Shown: piece after piece, positions 6,980-14,200 of the stretch | How the letters are laid out: every line of letters begins with the position of its first letter | Numbering within the stretch: position 1 is the stretch's first letter | From: an uncultured Sutterella sp. | GTDB taxonomy: Bacteria > Pseudomonadota > Gammaproteobacteria > Burkholderiales > Burkholderiaceae_F | Reading direction: 5' to 3' | Length of the DNA: 22,722 nucleotides | Assembly (NCBI GenBank): GCA_937906995.1 | Contig: CALESB010000012.1 | Coordinates: 1-22,722, forward strand | Translations under genes and position numbers: made by a program | The notes under the pieces: generated by a model | What the model was told of the DNA's origin: nothing | Seen by the model: only the letters and a program-made list of their open reading frames with translations | Databases searched by the model: none

Positions 6980-9238
6980 ATGTCCAAGATCGGACTCTTG
7001 TCCCGTACGACCGTGGCTTTATCTGTGGCTGCGGCTTTTTCAATGCCCACAGTGGCGCTTGCCAATACGGCTCCTGTTATTCAAGCTCAAGACGTTATGG
7101 TGACGGCAACGCGTTCAGAGAAAGCTTTGGCTGACGTGAATATGTCAGTCTCAGTGGTGACTTCTGAAGATATTGCTCGCGCGGGTTACACCAAGAGTGT
7201 TGCAGACTTGTTGGAAACAACGGTACCGGGTTTGCGTGTTCGCAATGATGGCTCTCAAGGTTTAGACCGTATCACCATGCGTGGTGAAGACGCCTTCCGT
7301 ACGCTTGTGATGGTTAATGGTCAACGTATTACGGAACAAAAGTCCATGTCCGGAGCACCGGTGTTGATCGATCCCTCTCAAGTGGAACGTATCGAAGTGA
7401 TCCGTGGTCCTGCCTCTGTGCTTTATGGCTCAGATGCCATTGGTGGCGCTGTAAATATCATTACGAAAAAAGGTGCAGATAAACCTGTGAGCGCAACGGT
7501 TTCTGCTGGCTTTGATGGCGCAGCTGACGGTAAGGATGGCTCAGCAAGTATTAGTGGCTCTTCTAATGGTTGGAATTGGCGCTTAGGTGTAGCAGGAAAA
7601 GACTATGGTCTTTTAGATACGCCAATTGGTAAGGCTGAACACACAGAATTTAAGTCAAAGTCTGCCGATGCCTTCTTATCTTATGACATTGATCCTGATA
7701 AGACGATTGGTTTGACGTTGAGTCATTACGACTTAGATTTCTGGACGGGTGACCAATCTGTGCCTGCAGATGATTTTTGGGTACATGTGCCAGAGTGGAA
7801 GCGTACGCGTGGTGCAATTTTTGGAGAGTTTAAGAATATCTCCGATACCTTAAGCCGTGTTCGAATTGATTTGTCCCAAGAGCGAAACGCAAAGAAGATG
7901 GATAATCATGTCGTTACAAAGATGAATCCGACGGATATTATGAGTCAAATTATGAAGCCATCATCTTCCAAAGCCATGCCTCCTCAGATGGGAGGGATGC
8001 CTCCAGGAGTAGGTGGGCCTTCAGTAGGCATGCCAGATCTGGGTATTGTTCCAGTCACTGTTGATAATTGGACGGATAACACGACCGATACAACAGCATT
8101 TAGCATTCAGACCGATTGGAATTTGACTGACAGTCATTTTATGATGATTGGTTATGAAATGACTTATGACAAACTCAAGGCTTATAGTACGAGTAACATC
8201 GTGGCAGAAGATGTTAAGTTCGCCCCGAATAGGCCCGGTATTTCGGTAAGAGTACCAGTGAACAATAGCTACGAAGGTGATCAAATTCGACATGCTATTT
8301 TTATTGCCATGGAAAGTACATTTGCTGATGATTGGGTTGCAAACTATGGTGTTCGCTATTCTTTCGTTAAGAGCAATATGGATATTCACAAGTCTGCCAT
8401 TAATATGTCAATGGGAAGTAAACCTGTTCAAGTTGCAGGCTCAACAACATCGCATGACAATTCTGAGGGCAAGGCGGTATTTAATGCAGGCTTGAGTTAT
8501 AACGGCTTTGATAATTTGTCGTTGCGTGCCAATTATTCTCAAGGTTATCGTGCTCCGATTTTGCAAGAACTCTTTATTGATTCTTTAATGGGAGGGCGCT
8601 TTACATATGCAAACCCGAACTTAAAGCCTGAAACAACGGATAATTTTGAACTTGGTGCTCGGTACCAAGATTCTGGTTTGATGGTTGATGCTGCAGTCTT
8701 TTACTCTGAAGCAAATAACTACATTACAGCTGTAAATCGCTCAACAACGGATACGTACATGTTCCAGTACGACAACATTGCTAAGGCTAAAACGTTAGGC
8801 TTTGAAATGACTTCAAGCCTTCGTATGGGTGACTTTGAGCCGTATACTTCCGTGACCTTGCTCAGTCGTGAATATGAGCAAGATGGTGATACATCCAAGA
8901 AGACTGGCACACCTAAGGCAAGTGCTCGCATTGGTGTTCGTTACTTTACAACAGCTATGGAGGCTGATTGGAATGCAGATCTTTATGCAGTAACGCAAAC
9001 CAAGAGTGAGGAGTATGACTTTAAGAATAAGACGACAAGTTCTTATGCTGGTTTTACGACCTTTAACTTGACGGGTGGTGTCGCTTTTGGCCCAGATAAG
9101 GCTTATCGTTTGGATGCTGGCATCTATAATATTGGTGATAAGCTCTATCGCTACAATGGCGGCAAAATGGATGACTTTGTTCGAACCGTCTATGAACCGG
9201 GTCGTCATGCGGCTGTGAAGTTTACGGCAACGTTCTAA
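6980..9238 (+). CDS. TonB-dependent outer-membrane receptor with Met/Pro-rich insertion (system 2)
   Basis: This is a 752-residue CirA/FepA-like TonB-dependent receptor. The start at 6980 has AGGAG (6970-6974) five bases upstream. The signal peptide ends at ALA28. The TonB box region is DVMVTATR (38-45). The plug (about 46-165) carries SVADLLETTVPGLRV, ITMRGEDAFRTLVMVNGQR and VERIEVIRGPASVLYGSDAIGGAVNIIT. The barrel ends in Phe, as is usual for BAM substrates. Residues 315-351 form a low-complexity insertion with Met at 315, 321, 325, 333, 337, 340 and 351 among Pro and Gly, probably in a surface loop. Met-rich loops can bind Cu(I), so copper uptake is a hypothesis only; an iron chelate is the family default. 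Its own exbB-exbD-tonB follow after two hairpins. Confidence 0.92.
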   Translation: MSKIGLLSRTTVALSVAAAFSMPTVALANTAPVIQAQDVMVTATRSEKALADVNMSVSVVTSEDIARAGYTKSVADLLETTVPGLRVRNDGSQGLDRITMRGEDAFRTLVMVNGQRITEQKSMSGAPVLIDPSQVERIEVIRGPASVLYGSDAIGGAVNIITKKGADKPVSATVSAGFDGAADGKDGSASISGSSNGWNWRLGVAGKDYGLLDTPIGKAEHTEFKSKSADAFLSYDIDPDKTIGLTLSHYDLDFWTGDQSVPADDFWVHVPEWKRTRGAIFGEFKNISDTLSRVRIDLSQERNAKKMDNHVVTKMNPTDIMSQIMKPSSSKAMPPQMGGMPPGVGGPSVGMPDLGIVPVTVDNWTDNTTDTTAFSIQTDWNLTDSHFMMIGYEMTYDKLKAYSTSNIVAEDVKFAPNRPGISVRVPVNNSYEGDQIRHAIFIAMESTFADDWVANYGVRYSFVKSNMDIHKSAINMSMGSKPVQVAGSTTSHDNSEGKAVFNAGLSYNGFDNLSLRANYSQGYRAPILQELFIDSLMGGRFTYANPNLKPETTDNFELGARYQDSGLMVDAAVFYSEANNYITAVNRSTTDTYMFQYDNIAKAKTLGFEMTSSLRMGDFEPYTSVTLLSREYEQDGDTSKKTGTPKASARIGVRYFTTAMEADWNADLYAVTQTKSEEYDFKNKTTSSYAGFTTFNLTGGVAFGPDKAYRLDAGIYNIGDKLYRYNGGKMDDFVRTVYEPGRHAAVKFTATF

Positions 9239-9252
9239 TTGATCTTGTCGTT

Positions 9253-9291
9253 AGTATTGGAAGTAGAAACAAAGAGTTCACTTCCAATACT
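9253..9291 (+). other. Perfect 12-bp stem-loop after the receptor gene
   Basis: AGTATTGGAAGT (9253-9264) is complementary to ACTTCCAATACT (9280-9291), with a 15-base loop. No T-run follows, so it is not a standard intrinsic terminator. It lies 15 bases past the receptor stop and just before a real terminator. A role in mRNA 3' end protection or processing is possible. Confidence 0.6.
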
Positions 9292-9304
9292 GAAATCTAA
9301 CAAG

Positions 9305-9346
9305 AGGCTTGTGACGATATCGAGCGGTCACAGGCCTTTTGTTTTT
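9305..9346 (+). terminator. Rho-independent terminator between receptor 2 and exbB2
   Basis: AGGCTTGTGAC (9305-9315) pairs with GTCACAGGCCT (9327-9337) through 11 bp including one G-T pair. The run TTTTGTTTTT follows (9337-9346). It lies only 16 bases before the exbB2 start. It should end most receptor transcripts and leave exbB2-exbD2-tonB2 to readthrough or an unseen promoter. Confidence 0.8.
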
Positions 9347-9362
9347 ATGCGAGTGAAAGTAA

Positions 9363-9998
9363 ATGGAAACGATTATTTCGAGTTATGAGTTAATTGGGCC
9401 GGCTGGTGTTGCTTTGATTTTGTTAGGCATCTACGCTGTTTATCGTGCCATTTGGCTCACGCTTTATCTCAATAGTGTTTGGAATAACTTCCGCAAAGAT
9501 TTTCTAGAGATTGAAAAAGGTAAAAGCCAATGCCTGAGAAATCTTGATCGAGAAAATGCCAATCCTTTGATTCGAATTATCTATGACATTGTGGTTTCTC
9601 AAGCAGCTCACAGTGACAATATTCGTGGGGAAGTCGCTTATCTCTTCCACCGAAATTTTAAGTGCGTTAATAATGGCTTGATTTGGTTAAAGGTGATTAG
9701 CGTCATTTCACCGCTTTTAGGTCTTTTAGGTACCGTTTTTGGGATGGTCGAAGTCTTTCAGTCGCTTTCGTTTGCCCAAGTGCCGGATGCTGATGTGCTT
9801 GCGAATGGGATTTGGCAGGCGTTGATCACGACCGTGATGGGTCTATGCATTGCTATTCCAACGATGATGGCTTACTACGCTTTAGTCATGAAATTTAGAG
9901 GCATGCATATTGAAGCTGTCGAGCACAGCTTCCGAGCATTAAAAATGGTTCAAAAGCTGAAAAAAGAGCATGCTCAATTATTGGAGGATGATCACTAA
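9363..9998 (+). CDS. exbB: ExbB/TolQ/MotA family proton channel (system 2)
   Basis: This 211-residue protein has three membrane segments (about 12-36, 108-135 and 155-180). The ExbB signatures are SPLLGLLGTVFGMVEVF in segment 2 and GIWQALITTVMGLCIAIP in segment 3. It would form the pentameric proton channel with ExbD2 and drive TonB2. The ribosome binding site is weak (GTGAAAG a few bases upstream). Its stop overlaps the exbD2 start by one base (TAATG). It differs clearly from the minus-strand ExbB, including a longer cytoplasmic loop with Cys54 and Cys98, so the two systems are distinct paralogues rather than a recent local duplication. Confidence 0.88.
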   Translation: METIISSYELIGPAGVALILLGIYAVYRAIWLTLYLNSVWNNFRKDFLEIEKGKSQCLRNLDRENANPLIRIIYDIVVSQAAHSDNIRGEVAYLFHRNFKCVNNGLIWLKVISVISPLLGLLGTVFGMVEVFQSLSFAQVPDADVLANGIWQALITTVMGLCIAIPTMMAYYALVMKFRGMHIEAVEHSFRALKMVQKLKKEHAQLLEDDH

Positions 9999-10402
9999 TG
10001 AATAATCCTTTTGATGTTGGAGGCTCTCCGTTAGATGAAGAGCCTCAAGTGGATTTGACGCCGCTCATTGACTGCCTGTTTATGCTCATCATCTTCTTTG
10101 TGTTGACGATGAGTTTTTCGCGTCCGGTTTTAGAAATTATTCTGCCTGAAAGCCAAACAGCTCAATCTCACAAGGCAGACCGTCAGGTGAGTGTTTATGT
10201 GACTTCTGATGGGCAGTATTTAATGAATAAAAAGCCAACGGACTTAAAAGCCATTGAGGCAGAGCTCGCAAAAAACGATAAGGCGATATTAAATATTCAC
10301 ATGGATGCAAAGGCAAGCTTCGATCGCTTTGTGCCTTTGGTGGACTTGGCTAAAAGTAAGAATGAAGGACGTTTTGTCATAAGTACGCAACCGAGTAAAT
10401 AG
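9998..10402 (+). CDS. exbD: ExbD/TolR family proton-channel subunit (system 2)
   Basis: This 134-residue single-pass protein pairs with ExbB2. After a short acidic N-terminus, LTPLID with Asp25 opens the membrane helix (about 22-42). Asp25 matches the essential protonatable residue of E. coli ExbD in both context and number. The periplasmic domain (about 45-134) includes the ILNIHMDAKASFDRFVPLVD segment, typical of the family. A strong GGAGG (9983-9987) lies inside the end of exbB2, 10 bases before the start. tonB2 begins two bases after the stop. The order exbB-exbD-tonB downstream of a receptor supports ExbD rather than TolR. Confidence 0.9.
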   Translation: MNNPFDVGGSPLDEEPQVDLTPLIDCLFMLIIFFVLTMSFSRPVLEIILPESQTAQSHKADRQVSVYVTSDGQYLMNKKPTDLKAIEAELAKNDKAILNIHMDAKASFDRFVPLVDLAKSKNEGRFVISTQPSK

Positions 10403-10404
10403 TC

Positions 10405-11157
10405 ATGAAAGAGATTCGACGCTGTCCAATTACAGGGCGTTTCCGAGCTAAGGAGTTGAGTCGAGATAGTTTCCACTCACCCGAAGAGCGTGATGCATCG
10501 CGTAAAGCCAAGGTCTTAACGGCAGTGGTAGCGGCAGCGTTTGCCTTTTTCCTTTTTGTTCATGTTCCGATGAAGATTGCTCAGCTCAATCAGCGATTAG
10601 CGATGCAAAATGTCGAAAAACCGACGCCAGATTTGAATATAAAGCGTGAACCGTTAAGGATTGAGAAAGATTGGGTTTTGATGACAATGCCTTCAAGTAG
10701 TTGGCAAATTACCGTAGAAGAACCTAAACCCGTCGAGGTTAAAAAGCCTGAAGCTAAGCCACAACTACCCAAACCAGAGGTAAAGCCAAAGCCACAGCCT
10801 AAACCCAAAGTAAAACCAGTGAAAAGTGCTGGTAGTGCAAAAGTGGTTGCTCCGCAAACAACGGGAGCGTCAAAAACAGTGACGCAAACGCAAATTGTTT
10901 TTGATGAAATCATCACTATTATTGAGCGTTATAAGCGATACCCCGATCGAGCTCGTTCTCAGGGTTTAGAAGGTCGGATTATGCTCGAAGTCAATATTTT
11001 GGCTGATGGTTCGATTGGTGACTATCAGCTTCAAAAGGGAGGACATCCTCTATTGCGCAGAGCGACACTTCAAGCAGCTAAACACCTTAAGGGAGTCCGA
11101 ACGCAAGCCACTCAGGAGATGAAGCTTGTGATTCCCATTAACTACAATATTCAGTAA
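10405..11157 (+). CDS. TonB family energy transducer with extended N-terminus (system 2)
   Basis: This 250-residue TonB has about 36 cytoplasmic residues, rich in Arg and including Cys7, before a single membrane helix (about 37-54). Most TonB proteins place the helix at about residues 10-32. The helix lacks the usual SxxxH motif; its only His (53) is at the far end. A Pro/Lys-rich periplasmic rod (about 106-142, PKPEVKPKPQPKPKVKP) precedes the C-terminal TonB domain (about 166-250) with IERYKRYPDRARSQGLEGR and VNILADGSIGDY. It starts two bases after exbD2 and ends the plus-strand cluster. It probably serves the adjacent receptor. The subclass is uncertain, so no symbol is given. Confidence 0.85.
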   Translation: MKEIRRCPITGRFRAKELSRDSFHSPEERDASRKAKVLTAVVAAAFAFFLFVHVPMKIAQLNQRLAMQNVEKPTPDLNIKREPLRIEKDWVLMTMPSSSWQITVEEPKPVEVKKPEAKPQLPKPEVKPKPQPKPKVKPVKSAGSAKVVAPQTTGASKTVTQTQIVFDEIITIIERYKRYPDRARSQGLEGRIMLEVNILADGSIGDYQLQKGGHPLLRRATLQAAKHLKGVRTQATQEMKLVIPINYNIQ

Positions 11158-11160
11158 ACA

Positions 11161-11196
11161 AAAATGGCACCAAAGTTTCGATTTTGGTGCCATTTT
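11161..11196. terminator. Bidirectional terminator between tonB2 and uvrA
   Basis: A perfect 14-bp inverted repeat, AAAATGGCACCAAA (11161-11174) with TTTGGTGCCATTTT (11183-11196), has an eight-base loop. T-rich sequence follows on the plus strand, and an A-run on the left gives a T-run for the minus strand. It sits between the convergent stops of tonB2 (11157) and uvrA (11204). Confidence 0.88.
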
Positions 11197-11203
11197 GTTT
11201 GAC

Positions 11204-14200
11204 TTATTTTTTCTTAAGCGCTGCGTGCATTTTCTTAAAATCATTGAGCGCTTTTGCGGTATGCGTTTTCTTTTTCATCACATCAGACGGTGTGCCTTGG
11301 GCAACGACTTGTCCACCTTCGTAACCCCCTTCGGGGCCCATATCAATAATCCAATCGGCTTGGGCCATGATGTCAAGGTTGTGTTCAATCACTATGACGG
11401 TGTTACCAGCATCGACTAACCGGTGCAATACGGCAATGAGTTTTTCAACGTCGGCCATATGCAACCCTACCGTTGGTTCATCCAAAATGTAGAGTGTTTT
11501 GGGAGCACGGTAGCCACGACGCGTGACATCATCACGAGCCTTGATGAGCTCGGTGACAAGTTTGATGCGCTGAGCTTCGCCTCCCGATAGAGTGGGAGAC
11601 GGTTGCCCGAGGCTTAGGTAACCCAGCCCCACGTCTTGCATCAGTTTTAAGGCATGAGCAACAGAACTTTGCGTGTTGAAAAATTCCACCGCATCGTCAA
11701 TATCCATGGCTAAGGTTTCACCAATCGACTTACCTTTCCAGAGTACTTCCATGGTTTCTGCGTTGTAGCGTAAGCCGCCACAGGCTTCACAGGGAACCTT
11801 CACATCAGGCAAAAAGTTCATTTCAATGGTACGTAACCCCTGTCCCTCACAGTGCTCACAGCGTCCGCCTTTAACGTTGAAAGAAAAGCGAGAGGCATTG
11901 TAACCACGAGCTTTTGCTTCATTGGTTTCGGCATAGATTTTGCGAATCGTATCTAAAAAACCGACATAGGTCGCAGGGCATGAGCGAGGTGTTTTACCAA
12001 TGGGTGTTTGATCCACTTCTAAGACGCGATCGATCCATTGAACGCCGTCCATACTTTCGCAAAGCTCTCCCTCATAGGGTTTCTTTTGTGAAAGTGCCTC
12101 ACCGAGGGCTTTTAGTAAAACTCCTCTGGCAAAGCTACTTTTGCCGGAACCCGATACCCCAGTGAGCACCGTAAGACGCTCCAAAGGAATTTGAACCTTA
12201 TCGGCCTTTAAGTTATTGAGATGAGGTTGATTGACGGTGAGCCAATGCGTTTCATCGTCAACTTTGCGTTTGGGTTTAAACGTATGGGCAATCGGTTGTC
12301 TCAAATAGCGACCTGTCAATGAGTTGGGGTCGGCCATAATGTCGGTAACATTGCCTTTAGCGATAATTTCACCGCCACGAACACCAGCGCCCGGTCCCAC
12401 ATCGATCACATAGTCGGCTTCTCGAATTGTATCTTCATCGTGCTCGACGACTAAAAGGGTATTGCCTTTTTGAGTGAGCATTTTCATGGCATCTAGCAGC
12501 AGTCGATTATCTCTTGGATGTAGCCCAATAGTGGGTTCATCTAAGATGTAGCAAACCCCTTGAAGGTTAGAGCCTAATTGACTGGCTAAACGAATGCGTT
12601 GAGCTTCGCCACCCGATAATGATGGAGCTGAGCGATCAAGCGTGAGATACCCAAGTCCCACTTCCTCTAAGAAAGCTAAGCGAAGACGAATTTCTTTTAA
12701 TGCATCTTCGGCAATATCAGCATCTCGCCCTTTAAGTTTGAGCTTGTCAAAGAAAGAGCGTGCCTCAGACACTGTTAAATGAGCAATTTCGGAGATGTTT
12801 TTGCCTGCAAAGCGAACACTTCGAGCCACTTCGTTCAAACGCTCTCCGTGACACGTTGGACAAGTCTTTGCCTGAGCATCCACCCATGCGTGTTCTTCAC
12901 CGGTAGCTGTTTCATCAAAGCCCTCAATGAGTTGGCCGGTCCCAAAACAGGTGGGGCACCATCCCATTGAAGAGTTATACGAAAAGAGGCGAGGATCCAG
13001 TTCAGGGAAGCTACGAGCGCAAATGGGGCAAGAGCGATGCGTGGAGAAAATTCGTTCGGTATTTTCCTCGTCTAAAACACTGATCACACCTTTACCGATT
13101 GTGATGGCTTCTTGAAGAGCACGTTTGAGTGCTTTTTCATCATTGGGATTGACCTCAAGACAAGCAACGGGTAATTCAATGGTGTGATCTTTATAGCGAG
13201 CCAGTTTGGGAAAGTTTTCTGTAGAGACAAACTTACCATCAACACGAAGCTCTTTATAGCCCTTTTTATTCGCCCATTTTGCGAGATCGTTATAGATCCC
13301 TTTACGCTTCATCACAAGGGGAGCTAATACCCATAGAGTTTGACTTTTATAGTCGGTGAGAATTTCAGAGAAAATGGTTTCAAAGGATTTCGGAACCACT
13401 TCAACATCACAGTCCGGGCAATATTGATGGCCTAACTTCACATAAAGCAAACGCAAGAAGTGATAAAGCTCCGTCATGGTTGCAACGGTGGACTTACGAC
13501 CGCCTCGAGAGGTACGTTGTTCAATTGCCACTGTTGGAGCAATACCCGTGATACTGTCGACATCAGGTTTACTGGCTGGTTGCACAATGCTGCGAGCATA
13601 CGCATTTAAAGATTCCAGGTAGCGTCGTTGCCCCTCTTTAAAGACAATGTCAAACGCTAATGTTGACTTACCAGATCCTGAAGCACCAGTCACCACTGTG
13701 AATTTTCCATGTGGGATATCCACAGAGATATTTTTAAGGTTATGCTCCTTTGCACCTCGAATTTGAATAGCATCGGGCACAGTCACGACCGATGACGAAA
13801 CGTTGGGAGCATCACTTGTGAAGTAGGGAGAGAACACTTTTTGTGAAAGCGTTTCTCGGTAAGCTTTTAGTGCCTTGCCCGTATAGGAGGTTGGGTGGTT
13901 TATGAGGCAATCTAAGGTGCCTTCTACAACAACACTGCCTCCATCTTCGCCGCCTTCAGGTCCCAGGTCGACGACCCAGTCTGCGCAGTTAATCACGTCA
14001 AGATTGTGCTCGATGATAATCGCAGTATTACCTCGATCAATAAGCTCTTGCAAAGACTGCATCAGTTTTTCAATGTCATCAAAATGCAGCCCCGTTGTGG
14101 GCTCGTCAAAGATAAAGAGATCGTTTTTCTTTGCTTGAGAATTCTTTTCAGCCAAAAAGCCTGCAATTTTGAGGCGTTGAGCTTCACCACCAGACAATGT

